The notes: generated from the sequence alone by a model not told the origin. 64,000 nucleotides of DNA from Dryococelus australis (GCA_029891345.1 CM056999.1:31554418-31618417); one strand, 5' to 3'; positions 26,068 through 37,879 are shown, counted from the first letter of the stretch. Program-made: numbers and translations.

Positions 26068-26297
26068 TCCATCATCTTAAGACGAGAGGAGTTGAAAGAG
26101 GTTTGGTGGTTTGTAACAACCAAGACACTGAGAGCCAATGAGGGTGAAACCTGGTAGATAACCTCGAGAAAACGTGCCAGCCAGCAGCATCAATCAGCAC
26201 AATTCCTTTATGTGAAAATCTGTGATTAACCTCACAGGGAAACCAATATGAATCACATACATGGAAGGCAAGCGTCCTACCTCTATGCCCACCGCAG
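26068..26297 (-). mobile_element. tRNA-derived SINE, copy 2 (diverged)
   Basis: On the minus strand a GGGGAGCTGCGGTGGGCATA start (26297 downward) is followed by AGGTAGGACGCTTGCCTTCC. The B-box region is degenerate. The body ends with ATTGGCTCTCAGTGTCTTGG (about 26140-26120), the same 3' module as copy 1. An internal CCTCATTGGCTCTC segment fixes the family. It is old and non-coding. Confidence 0.6.
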
Positions 26298-27140
26298 CTC
26301 CCCCTCTCCCCCTGGGAAGGGAGGAGAGGAACCTAATTTCTTCAGGGATAATGCTTTTTCTTAGAGGAATGTTTGTTTGTCAAGTTTCTGCAGCGCGGTT
26401 CTGAGATATTGAAACTGAATAGTTTTTAATGTATTCAGACGAGAATTTCACACTAAAAATAATAATTGCACAAGTTGGTAGGTAACAACAAAGAAATGTT
26501 GTCTTAATTGTGTCTGTGGACCACTTTGGCAGTGGTTAGTACATGTGGGCTTGTTATCGATATCATTGCAGTGCATGCGTCTTTCACCCATTGTAGTTCA
26601 ATAATGTATCCTAATCTAATTAAACTACCCAGAGTAATCTGAAATGCTGGCGAATAAGTTTTCATACATTTTAACATAACCATAGGGTGGTTCCTTTATT
26701 ATCCCTAAAAGCGTATTTACAGAAATAATATCCTATTGTAGTTTTCTCTCCCAATGTGAAATTTTTTAACATGTTGGGCTGAATTAAAATTATGGCTACT
26801 GACTAAAGCATAGGCTACAATCACCGTAGGTTTCCCTTAGCAAAATAACAGTGGCGTTACCATGGAAGTATGAAAATGAATTGGCTACAACCGCAGTAAG
26901 AAAACTGTTATGCGACTAATGAGAAACGAGCACAAAATAAAGACAGACTGTACATGTATCGCGGATATTTTCAAACAGTGTGTTGGCTAACCTGATATTT
27001 ATTTTTGTTTATCTATTTGTGATGAGAAAAGTTTCGCGGGGATTGTATTTCGGGATATTTAAAATGCGGTATAAAAGTTAATAATTGCGTTGACTATTTA
27101 AATAATTCGAAATCTTAACTGTACTGCAAAATTCATTTAA
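26298..27140. other. Unannotated DNA
   Basis: A CCCTCTCCCCCTGGG-type low-complexity stretch at 26300-26330 is followed by AT-rich sequence. No gene or RNA is visible. Confidence 0.4.
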
Positions 27141-27194
27141 TAACCATGTTCTTGTTATAAGTTTGCACTGCACTGACTCTCGTGGTAGGAAATG

Positions 27195-27360
27195 TTGTAT
27201 CGTGATTGGCCGGCGTGGAACTCGGCGTAAAAGAATTGAAAATATTCAATCCTCTTAACGCCGCTAACGAGAAGGCCGCCATCTTACGCCGTTATGTTGT
27301 GTTGTAGCTGGTGCCATATAAAAGTGTAGATTCCATTTTTTACTGTTAATTCTTACGGTG
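27195..27360 (+). promoter_or_regulatory. Possible TATA promoter with inverted CCAAT and YY1-like motifs
   Basis: TATAAAAG lies at 27317-27324. Upstream are GATTGGC (an inverted CCAAT box, about 27202-27208) and GGCCGCCATCTT (a YY1/Pho-type motif on the minus strand, about 27275-27288). A start site 25-32 bases downstream would fall in TTTTTTACTGTTAA. No ORF or splice donor clearly follows, so this is a weak call. Confidence 0.3.
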
Positions 27361-28229
27361 ATTGTAGCCGGGGCTTAAGCCCTTGGTACTAAATTGCACT
27401 TTTGGAGAAAGATGTAACACAATTCTGTAGATAGCCTATAGGGAACCAAACTATCCATAAATGTCTCCTGTCCCTCCCCCATTTTTTTCTTCTGAAAAAT
27501 TTCTAAAATACTTGATTGTCCAGTGCAGACACTTCAGTGAAGATTTTAATTTCTGTGTTTTACTTATGTACCAAGGGTAACTTAACCCTGTCCAACATTG
27601 TAGATGCCATAAACAAAATTGTACCCTACAATGAGGGATAAATAAGTATAAAATTGTATCATAACAGAGAACTAATGAAATGTAAAGAGAGGGAATAACT
27701 AAAACGGGATTTGAATTTATTTACCAGAAACCATTTACTATATTGACATTACATATGTATAAAGGAGATGAAATCATATTGGAAACAAACCTCTCGAGTC
27801 ATTGTCAGTGTTAGGAATTTAAATATAAATGTCAGCAAATAATTATTTATTCGTGGCTCAGGAACATGTGAACTTTGCCTTCCAGAAATTCAGCTAGGCT
27901 GCTGGTCGCCGTTTTGTTGCACTCATTAGTGATACGCAACCTGCAACACATTACACAAATTGTGATATATGAGCACTCTATCTAAAACACGTGCTTATTG
28001 TCGCACATAATCCAATACTGGTCCGTAGTACACACACGCACACACGATCGGTAGTTATATGAGGAAATTGCACAACTAACACAAGCCAATAATAAACTAG
28101 TAAAACTTCCCACGTGAGTGTAATATGTATTTACTTATTTATTGATCAGCTTCTTTGTTCAACACGAAATTATTCGAATGTAACCTTTCTCTCAACGTCA
28201 TTCTATTGTAAACACAATGATTAGGGTTA

Positions 28230-28535
28230 CTGTCAAGATGGCGGCCACAGTCCGTAATATAACCACCTATCACCAGCGGCTTCACCTACGTCTTAACATG
28301 CCATCTCCTGTATACTCCTAACTCCATGGTGTCGTCGGGTCGTGGTGCGCGTGTCATTCGAAACGTTTTCGGCGGGAAAGTGGCGCAGTTGGCACCCTTG
28401 TCCTGGACGGCAGTGGGGGAGCGGGCGAGGGGTGGTCTGGAGGGGAAATAAAGGGGCGGGCTCAGCGGCAGCCGGTTAGTCCCGCTCGCATCGCGTGTCA
28501 GTTGTTTAGCTACTGGCCGCCATGACAGACGTGGA
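28230..28535 (+). promoter_or_regulatory. Host gene promoter: GC box, E2F-like site, Inr and DPE
   Basis: The region is GC-rich and CpG-containing. Seen in order: AAGATGGCGGCC (YY1/Pho-like, about 28236-28247), TTCGGCGGGAAAG (E2F-like, about 28367-28379), AAATAAAG (TATA-like, 28446-28453), GGGGCGGG (GC box, 28453-28460), TCAGTT (28498-28503, a perfect match to the arthropod initiator TCAKTY) and AGACGTG (28527-28533). If transcription starts at the A of TCAGTT (28500), AGACG occupies exactly +28 to +32, the position required of a downstream promoter element (RGWYV). The Inr/DPE pair at canonical spacing is the strongest host-gene signal in the window. Confidence 0.7.
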
Positions 28536-28834
28536 GGTGAACGCAGCAGTCACTTGTTTTCTCTGGAAACTGTGATGCAGTGATGAAGCACGACGTCGTG
28601 GTCTGTGTTTGTTTACGTTTGCTGTCGTGCCGGTTCGTCGGGCAGACGCGTGTGAATTAGGACGCGTTACTGTGCGCTGTGTCGTTCTCTTTTTATTTCG
28701 TTGGTGAATTATTTTGTTTTTAAACTGTGGACAAGACCTTTTGTGCTATTTTGGTAAATAGTATAAAGACTACGAAGCGGTTTTTTGCAGTATTCACCAG
28801 CGTTCCATGTAAGCTGCGATACATCTGTTTAAAG
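28500..28834 (+). other. Predicted non-coding first exon with upstream ORFs
   Basis: Downstream of the predicted start at 28500, the first ATG (28522, context GCCGCCATGA, close to Kozak) opens an 18-codon frame closed by TGA at 28573. A second ATG overlaps that stop and another small frame follows from 28583. No long ORF exists. AAAG/GTAAAT at 28831-28840 is a good splice donor, making this a plausible 5'UTR exon. Alternative donors are GAG/GTGAAC at about 28536 (which would make the first ATG the true start of a five-codon coding exon) and CAT/GTAAGC at 28808. The gene identity cannot be told because no downstream exon is recognised. Confidence 0.45.
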
Positions 28835-31800
28835 GTAAATATTTACATTAGGCCTATACTTTAGTGGCTCAATAAATATTAGAATGTTTGAACGATACTA
28901 CGACCGTTACGCGAAACTAGACATCATCTTTTAGTAACACTGATCATTGATTCTCTATATTATTTTCGTAAAAAATTATGGCATTCTTCTTCGAAAAAAT
29001 GTAACCGTTAACTTAAATTGTGTCTGATGAGTGTTTAAACCATCGTCTTAGGTTTTTTTTCGTAACTCTTAATGCTATTATTTGAGAAGAAGTGTTTGTC
29101 TAATAAATTTAATTATATATCCATGTATGAATTATTTTCAAGCGACGTCTATATTTATCGGAATTTTCAGTGCCTTTATAAACTGTATACTGTATGAAAA
29201 ATATTGCGCAATATTTTGAAGGGTACACAATTACTACAATAGCACCTACTCTCTCTATAATATCAGCACCAGCCTTTTTTGGCAACAAACTTTTGACAGA
29301 TTTGGTTGTGGAGTTCCGAATAGCTTTGTCCGCATGCAAGATATTTGATAGCGTATTAAGCGGGAGACATACAAAATGTTAATTATTAAGGTATTAATTG
29401 CACCAGTAAAAGTTGACTTTTTATAAGTTGCTTTTAATAGCATTTCTGAAATAAATGCTCAGAAGACTGCAGGCTGAATAGTTCTTTGAGCATATGCGTA
29501 GTGTATTTTAGTTGGAGCAAGTGGTAACTGCATGTTACTTATAAATAATAATTACTGGTAAAAACACTTCTAAGAAGTGTGGAAAAGCTTCGCTATTTCA
29601 CAATTAACCAATGTGCACTAAGCTGCGATTTAAAATCACTTTTTACCGAACTACAGTATAGTGCAGTACTGTCAATGTTAATTTATGAAAGGTTTACTCG
29701 CATGCCTTAAATTGGTGTGGACGGGATATTTACCTATTATTATATTGAAATGTAGGAATTAGTCGATAAAATAAAAAGTCGTATTCATAGTCTCCAAAAA
29801 GGTTTTACAGCGACAACATGCGAAATTATAAATAACATGATTATAAATTGGAAGTTTGCGCTAATTTCTCTAAATTATTTAATATATTTTTTTAACATTA
29901 TAGTTTTGACATTTGTGTAAAGACACATGCTCCACAGGATTACCGTTTTTGTAAACTTTTTATATAATAACACATATGCGTGTTCCGTATTTACACGTTT
30001 GTACGCAAATAATTTTCAAAAATATTAATAACTAACGTGACGTACTTATGCACAAAAAATGTCGCTTCAGGTGTACGTATCATATGACGTTTTTGTTACA
30101 TTTTAAGGTGACCGCGTTGCAGAAACCTATCGTTACAGTTGTTCGTCACAGTAATCGTCGAGTGTGTGTTATGTTTTAATGCACTCTGTATCTGTGCATT
30201 TTTTATCTTCATTTGACTGCTCCAATCAGAATTATGATAATGTAATACAAAGTGCATATAAATCCTCCGAGAAGCTGTTAAGTCGCGTCTAAACTGCAAC
30301 ATACAGCCGTTAAAGTTGTAAGAACATTATAAAGTTTTAAAAATACGTTGACAGAAACGATTTTCGCGATTTTTTATTGTCTCTGGTCTTGAAAAAGCTG
30401 TTTCTTTCCATGTTTCTGTCCTTGAACGCTGCGTTAATGTACGGCAGTCCTTAAAATATGTTTTGGTAAAATTCTTAGAGCTAAATTCACTGTGCTGAAA
30501 CCCTGAGCTATGTAGCTTTTATGTTTGCCATTTTTTTTAAGAAGACACGAGAAAAAGTATGTTAATATATGCACTGACATTGAAAGGTTTCACATTAAAA
30601 ATGAAACATTTTGGTAGGACATTAATGATATTGCTCAATTTTCATTAGTGTGTGGTGATGCGAAATGGCCTGAAATTGGTTTCTGCAATCTTATTTCCAC
30701 AAACAGTAGCTTAACGAGGGAAAACTTGAGTATTTAAGTACAAGGTTTATGTGTATCTGTAGGCTACGTCTGAAATTTTAATTTAGTTCGGATGTCATCT
30801 GATTGTGATATATTCGCCCCATTTGAGTTGGCTAGTGAGAATTGAGAATTCCGCTACCCTGCTATTGGACATTGTATGTAATTCGTGTGTAAAAGCCTAG
30901 GCCGGGATTGTGATAACTTCACGCAATAAGCAAAACGCTTAACGCTACGCTTACGTAAAATGTAGTATTTTTTCTTACTTTATTATTATGCTGTACGTAA
31001 GTACGCAAACTTCATGCACTGATTAAAACTGTTGTTACTTTTCTGATAGAAAACTTTGACAATTTAAGTTACACAACACATATGTATTTGTGGCTTAACT
31101 TAGATGTGGCAATAACAGGTTGCATTGCATACTTTTGAGAGACATCGTTCCCGAACTGTCACAATGTAAAGCTCCCTAAATATATACACATTAAAAATTA
31201 AATTAATCCCAGCCTAAATTTTATTACTCTTTCATCCTCATTTCTGAGAGAAAATTATAGGCTATATACAGCAGTAAGTTTAAAAGTGAGCAGATTACAT
31301 CTTGAAAATAAAAACAAACTACGAAAACAAATATAACACAAAAGTGTCCCTTTTGTGATTGGCCTTCAAATTCACGAGGTAGTCACGTATCACTTTAAAT
31401 CTTGACATTGGCAAGCGTTTCTTCACGTGAACGTAAAACTATTATAATATGTTTTTATTGAAACATGCCTGTTAAGGTTAGCCGGCTTTCGTAAACGTGT
31501 TGTTTGTAACGTATTGGGTATTCCGCCCTTACGAGGAGTATGTACTAAAACATTTCCTGTGAAATCGTTGTTTGCGCGAATACGCGTATCTAGGTAACTA
31601 AATGATGTGGAAATATTTCGTTTTGCCAGGAAAGGTATATATATATATACACCCCTATTAGGTATTATTTTTTTACTTTTTTCATAATTGTATTCAAGGG
31701 GAAAACCAATCGTGAAAATGGTTAAATATCTCATTTTTGAAGCTTGCCTATGCAGATTCGTTAAACTGCAAGAGAAAAGTACGACTATGCGGGCGTAGTT

Positions 31801-33942
31801 TAATATGTTGCAGATCTAATTTGCACATACAGCATCACGGCGGAAACACGCCTTGCGCGTAGGAGCGATGAGGCGCTAGGGATGCGTGTTAGTGTCGCCC
31901 TTATCAGTCTCTTGCTTCTTGACATTACGTGCAAATAGTTAAAAGCTAAATTATTTCTCAAAGCTGCACTGTCTCCAACGATATTTGTGATTGACCAACC
32001 CGTACATCTGACTGAAGACATTAGATTGTTTAGGTAGACCGTACGATTTCTATTTCACGACTAATTAAGAACTTTCCATATTCACGTAGTTTTTTTTCTA
32101 CCTATAAACTGCTAGGTCCAGCGAATTTGGGGTGAAAATATTGCGACCAGTTGTTCCACGTTTTTCTTTTCTCCCGGGCGATTTGTTTCTCCGCTCGTAG
32201 TAGTATTATTGTTCACGCTAATCCTGGAAGCTATCCCTTTCAGGAACGGAATCTCTGAGTGGGCAGGCTGCGGGCATGCAAAGTGGCCTGCCACAGTCAC
32301 AGTGATCAACAGCCATTACTAATATCCACATAGCGCGATGAAAATCTTCCTGCCTCTATAATTATTTGACGCTGCTCCAACACGCATTTGTAACGCGACA
32401 ACGGCAAGTAGAGAGATGGGAATTTCGCGAGTTTATTTGTGCACAAGGGATCTGCACCCAGTGCTTCAAGTGTCTTATTGTGGGTAAACCTGACTTAACA
32501 AAGTTTGTCCACTTTTGGTTGATGCATTATTGTTGATGTGAATACGTCTTTAAATTTGCGAACGTAGTGGGAGGCAATCCAGGAAATCCGATGATAACAA
32601 TATCGGGGGTTACAGTTTGGCATTGCAGCTCCGAATATATCGTCTACATTCAAAATTCAATCACACCACTCGATTGCCAAATGATCAAAGAATATGATAC
32701 GTTGAGTGAGGACTGCGAAACAACTCGCCAGGCGAAGGGAGAGGGGGGGACACCATTTTTATTTCGTTTCGCCGCGTCTCATAACTTCGGCGTAGTATAA
32801 CTTTTGACTAGGAGAAACTACGACGCTTGATTAAGTTTCAATCGACAACTTTCGTGAAGATCAATCGATTGGGTTTATAAAAGAAAATTGTGTGGCGTGA
32901 TTATGGTGAAATTGCATGCGTTTAATGTAAAAAAAAAAAAAAAAAAAAAAACTTAACACAATTTCATCCTATAATCGTCAAAAAGCCAAGTCGAAATACA
33001 GAAATCGTATACGGTTGGAAAGAGCATCTCGAAAGCAATCCAATGATACCCATAAAACCCCATGTGATCTAGTGAAGCGGTGCCGGGAACGTAAAAATAA
33101 ACATGAAGGCGTCCGAGCGCGTCAACGTAGACGTATTCACGCAAAACGAACTGCCGTGTCCCCAACACAGCCAAACCCCATTTTTTCGTAATATTGGGAG
33201 CACTCTGGGAGTTGATCAGTTGTTGCAAGAAACGAACTGAACGGAAGCACAACGGTAACAAAAATACGACAAGATTTCAACAGTTGAGCTTGTAAAGGAA
33301 TTGCATTCCGAACTGCTTCAGAGTGTAAAGTTGCAACTAAATGTGGTTTATATAAGCTAAATGAGAGTGCGATTTTGACCTGCAAGTAAACTGAATTTTC
33401 AAAACTATTCACTTAGCTGTGATTCAAACCTATTACTGTTTTTACGGCCAGTTGAAAGCTTTTAAAATCAACTTGACTAAATTATACAGCCCGTAACCCT
33501 GTTTATGTTTACGTAAACACTCGGTGCAGTACTTGCAGTCGTATCAACGGCGATTTCAGCGGGAAAGATTTTTCCTTTCCTGAAGTCCGTTTAAAACTGT
33601 AATTTTAAATCTTCTGGAAATCTGATGCTCTTTCATTTTAAGTCACGTGATTTAATAATAAAAATTGACGTGATAGTGAGATTATTTTGCCTACGACAAT
33701 TTGAAACAGCAACTTGGTCGTTGTCGTCGAATTAAGACTATCGTTGTGTCTGTGTCGGCGGTAATTTTTTTAATCCTCAGAGGGATAACCATGGGTTAAA
33801 AGGGAAAACCAATCAGGTTGTTTAGAGGTGCTGAATCAAATGCGAATGAGATGACGTCGAATGGAGGTCAAGTTCCATGTGCGAACTATATCTTCCATGA
33901 GATATCTGTGTCGCTGTGGATGATGTAGGTACAGTGTTGCAA
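28835..33942. other. AT-rich DNA, possibly first intron
   Basis: About 5 kb with no supportable exon. There is a (TA)n run at 31637-31650 and an A run at 32931-32951. Open frames such as 31423-31734 (minus), 32953-33261 (minus) and 33137-33412 (minus) have no recognisable domain. A SINE-like or TE origin for part of 32100-32330 could not be shown. Confidence 0.4.
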
Positions 33943-34790
33943 GGTAAACTGGTGCCTGTTCTCACTTCTACAACCTCGGGGCACGCAGCAGTGAACACGC
34001 ACGAGCCAGCAGCGAAGCATCTACTACCGCTTAGTATAGGCCGTCCGTGGTAAACTGGTGCCTGTTCTCACTTCTACAACCTCGGGGCACGCAGCAGTGA
34101 ACACGCACGAGCCAGCAGCGAAGCATCTACTACCGCTTAGTATAGGCCGTCCGTGGTAAACTGGTGCCTGTTCTCACTTCTACAACCTCGGGGCACGCAG
34201 CAGTGAACACGCACGAGCCAGCAGCGAAGCATCTACTACCGCTTAGTATAGGCCGTCCGTGGTAAACTGGTGCCTGTTCTCACTTCTACAACCTCGGGGC
34301 ACGCAGCAGTGAACACGCACGAGCCAGCAGCGAAGCATCTACTACCGCTTAGTATAGGCCGTCCGTGGTAAACTGGTGCCTGTTCTCACTTCTACAACCT
34401 CGGGGCACGCAGCAGTGAACACGCACGAGCCAGCAGCGAAGCATCTACTACCGCTTAGTATAGGCCGTCCGTGGTAAACTGGTGCCTGTTCTCACTTCTA
34501 CAACCTCGGAGCACGCAGCAGTGAACACGCACGAGCCAGCAGCGAAGCATCTACTACCGCTTAGTATAGGCCGTCCGTGGTAAACTGGTGCCTGTTCTCA
34601 CTTCTACAACCTCGGGGCACGCAGCAGTGAACACGCACGAGCCAGCAGCGAAGCATCTACTACCGCTTAGTATAGGCCGTCCGTGGTAAACTGGTGCCTG
34701 TTCTCACTTCTACAACCTCGGAGCACGCAGCAGTGAACACGCACGAGCCAGCAGCGAAGCATCTACTACCGCTTAGTATAGGCCGTCCGT
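33943..34790. repeat. 106-bp tandem array, eight near-identical units
   Basis: Units begin at 33943, 34049, 34155, 34261, 34367, 34473, 34579 and 34685, each exactly 106 bp. They are identical except for one G-to-A change (CTCGGGGC to CTCGGAGC) in units six and eight. The last 23 bp of each unit (TATAGGCCGTCCGTGGTAAA then CTG) equals the terminus of MITE family M copy 5, which starts where the array ends. The other 83 bp are not seen elsewhere in the window. The period is not a multiple of three and there is no ORF. Near-identity means recent expansion or homogenisation. Confidence 0.97.
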
Positions 34791-35190
34791 GGTAAACTGA
34801 GCGCATTTGAGAACCCTACTTAAGGTATGCTTGTGTGCTCGTTGTGTATTCTTCCGCGTTACGTAAAATTAACACTGCTATGAGCCTCATCACTTCAATC
34901 ATTCGCCGGTCAAGTGAGACTGTGGAATTATTAGAATTTACGAATCTGCTAATTTGTACACTTAGATGCATTAATAAAAGTAGAAAGCGAAATTAATAAT
35001 TTAATTTATTACAAATGGCAGCCTTACACTTTTAATTCGACTTTAGACATGAAACTAGTTTCTCTTCATCGTTACCAACCTTACTGGCTCCATGTCACTC
35101 AGTGTGCCTGTTAAAATATACGCGGGTAGGAGCAGTGACATTTTCTAAAGTTGATTTCAAAAACGTTCACTTTGTCGTGAACAGCCTTTA
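34777..35190 (-). mobile_element. MITE family M, copy 5, fused to the 106-bp array
   Basis: The left terminus TATAGGCCGTCCGTGGTAAA (34777-34796) is the family end in inverted orientation. The right terminus is TTTGTCGTGAACAGCC (35171-35186). Internal matches to other copies include TACGTAAAATTAAC, AGCCTCATCACTT and CATGTCACTCAGTGTGCC. Its left end is shared with the 106-bp tandem array, so array amplification involved this copy. Confidence 0.85.
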
Positions 35191-35329
35191 CTTAAGAACA
35201 TAGAGATAAAACAGGCTCTTATACTGCGAACTTCAGCCGTACATGCCAGCAAAATGGTGTCGATAGCCAGCAACATTTTGCAAACCGTTCGCCAATCAGC
35301 GGCTGGTGGCGTACTTGCCAGCCAGCGGC

Positions 35330-35705
35330 CCAGTCTATCGGGGACATTTCGCAGCATTCAGTAGCTAATCAAGAAACGAGGCCGGTTTCAGAGCCCCGCG
35401 CAGCCAATCAGAGAATGTGTTTGCGTGTGTCACAGGAACCGCAGCGCCATTTTGCCGCTGTTTGTTTATCTACTGTGTGCCACAACACGTGCTGCGGTTT
35501 GGCGCGGGGAAGAGCCACGTGTGAGGCCGGAGCCGCAGCAAGCATTGCCACGGCTATCGATCGGGCCCGTGGTTCGGAGTCCACCCTCGCGCCGCGCCGG
35601 AGCGACGCGAACAGCAGGGCGCCACGCGACGCCCTGTGATTTACGCGCGCGCGACCTACCAACACGCACGGCCGGGCGAGGGCTGGAGTAAATCTACTGG
35701 TAATT
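35330..35705. promoter_or_regulatory. CpG-rich island with CCAAT boxes and E-boxes
   Basis: This is the most GC- and CpG-rich patch in the window. It has CCAATCAG at about 35290 and 35405, CACGTG E-boxes at about 35487 and 35516, ATCGATCGGGCC at about 35556 and a GCGCGCGCG run at about 35643. Open frames in four registers (35408-35691) arise from the lack of AT-rich stops and do not resemble proteins. It could be an alternative promoter or enhancer of the gene starting at 28500, or an unrelated promoter. No Inr/DPE pair was found. Confidence 0.4.
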
Positions 35706-36095
35706 AGATCGCAACTCTTCTGTGCTTGTTACGGCGTGCGGCCAGTCTACAAATATTTGCCAGTGCCGCTCTGCGTCCTGCTGCTATTTCTAAGTCACAA
35801 AAAAAAACTCTCTTTTTGCTGACTTATTTGCTATGCGTATACATAATGTTCACAAAGAACATTGGCGAACTCCGTCTGTAACCATCCTTGAATGGGCAGC
35901 TGAAGCACATTTGTGCGTTTAAAATGAAAATGTAATTGCACAATATGTTTTGTTATTTCCTGTGGAATAATTGTTAATTGTATATAAGGTGAGGCACCTA
36001 GACCTGATCACCTGAATAATACCGCCAATTTCAGCGGTATAAAAAAATATTTCTGACAAATTTGCTTCTGTCCGAGGCACTAAAAACTTGATAAA

Positions 36096-36510
36096 GTCTG
36101 TTCACGATAAAGTGAGTACTTTAGAAATGAACCTTAGAAAAATGTCACTGACCCATGCATCCATGTATTTGAATGGGCGCACTGAGTGACATTCGCCCAG
36201 TAAAGTTGGTAACCGTGAATGGAAAGTGGTTCCATATCTTAATGTCGAATAAAAAATGTTAGACAACCATTTGTGATAGCTTAAAAATTATTTCTTTCGC
36301 TTTCTGTTTCTTTTTAATGCACCGAAGTGTAAAAATTAGCAGATTTGTAAAGTATTTACTTGCTTAATAATGTCACAGTTTCATTTGGCCGAAGCATTAA
36401 TAAAGTGATGAGGCTGATGGCAATGTTAATTTTACGTAGGGCGGAGGAATACACAACGGGTTTACAAGCAGGGCTTTCAAAAGAACTTATTTTACATTGA
36501 ATAGCCTATA
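36096..36510 (+). mobile_element. MITE family M, copy 2
   Basis: It runs from CTGTTCACGATAAAGTGAGT (36099-36118) to TTACATTGAATAGCCTATA (ending 36510), about 415 bp. It shares GGGCGCACTGAGTGACATTC, TTCGCTTTCTGTTTC and GGCAATGTTAATTTTACG with the other copies. The right TIR is more decayed than the left. Confidence 0.85.
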
Positions 36511-36784
36511 GTGATTAATAATTGTCCCATACGTGGAAGGGCAAAGATGATACAAAGGTCAATTTCGTTAATTGAAATGGGGTGTAAATTGTTGTTAACA
36601 CCTCTCTACAGTGCATATGAAGATTTTAATAAATACGATGACATTTTCCGGTCACTCAAGATCACTGAAGGTCAATCACGAAGCAAACTGCGCCGCCGCA
36701 CGAAACAACGGGCCATTAATTTGTCTGTCCTGTGCTGTTGTAGCGACAAGACCACTCCTTCGTGGCGTTATTCAAACTGGGAAA

Positions 36785-37530
36785 ATGTACACGACAGTCG
36801 AAAGAGTTGATATTGTTTTAATTTATAGCGAATGTCACCAGAGTATTAGAGCAGCAGTGTGATTATGTGTCGAGAGGTTGAGAGATATCCTGACCGTGCC
36901 ACATCGGCACGATCTGTCTTTGCGAACATAATAACAACATTTCAGGAAACTGGAAGCGTGGACAAGAAACATCAACTGACCAGAGAAACACAATTAACAT
37001 CTCAGCTGCAGTAGCACACAATCCACGTGTCAGCACGAGGCAGTATGAACGTGAGAATGGGATTAGTCAACGGAGAACTCTGCGAATATTACATACCAAC
37101 AAATTTCATCTTTTCCACATTTAACTTCATCAAGAGCTACAAGGAATTGACTTGACATCGGGTACAGCTCTCCGAATGGTGTCTACGTAAACTGCAAACC
37201 GATTACACGTTCCTGTCCAAGATTTTGTTTACATATGCAGCGTCATTTACTAACTAATTGGCAGATTAACCTTCGCAACATGCACCGCTGGTCAGCTCAC
37301 AACCCACACTGGCTAAGAGAAGTAGATATGGCCTGTAAACGTGTGGTTCGGTGTTGTACATAATTGCCTAATTGGTCCCTATTTTATTGATGGGACACTA
37401 ATTTACAGTTCCTGACAGAAGTCCTGCCGCAATTATTGAAAGACATCCCACTGGACATAAGACAATCCAACACGACGGATGTCCCGCTGATTCTGCACAG
37501 AGAATTACAGCGGTTCTGTAACATCCTTTA
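36785..37530 (+). pseudogene. Tc1/mariner-like transposase relic with DUF4817-type HTH
   Basis: The frame from 36785 gives VERVDIVLIYSECHQSIRAAV, the helix-turn-helix head (DUF4817 type) of an arthropod transposase lineage. In shifted frames follow SVFANIITTFQETGSVDKK (about 36912-36970), HNPRVST (about 37018-37040), QRTLRILHTNKFH-like sequence (about 37070-37110), LRKLQTDYTFLSKILF (about 37180-37232) and a DDE-domain region. The DDE region has NMHRWSAHNPHW (about 37277-37312), NVWFGVVHN, LIGPYFIDGT and QHDGCPADS (about 37468-37495). The D and E catalytic positions lie in decayed context. It has many frameshifts and stops and is non-functional. Confidence 0.8.
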
Positions 37531-37879
37531 GCTGCTGGCATAATATGTTATTTGGTAAATTTGGCAAATACATATTTTTTTATTATTCTATGCCATAAAC
37601 TGAACTAACAATGTACAAGGGTTTTGCAGAAGTAAAAGATTTCAAAGTCAAGTATCTTTCTATTTGATAAACTATTGGTACAAAGCCTACATACATTATG
37701 CCATCTTCGTTACACCCAGCGTGTAACCTTAAAGATCTATGCATTGGTAACTAAATGTTATATACTCTATAAACATGTTACACAAAATGACTGCCCAACT
37801 ACTAAGAATTTTGCCATCACCAGCGATGCACCATTATATTTGAGATCATTTGTAACAAATAGGTGCATGCGGTAAGTTT

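Noticed and set aside
27576..27592. GGGTAACTTAACCCT as a telomere-like repeat
   Set aside because: It is a single near-palindrome with no tandem TTAGG array around it.
33943..34790. CRISPR array
   Set aside because: The units are contiguous identical 106-bp repeats without unique spacers, in a eukaryotic genome, and contain a transposon end.
35408..35691. Four overlapping open frames of 67-88 codons in the CpG-rich patch
   Set aside because: They occur in several registers on both strands, as expected from GC-rich DNA lacking stop codons. The translations are alanine/arginine-rich without any domain.
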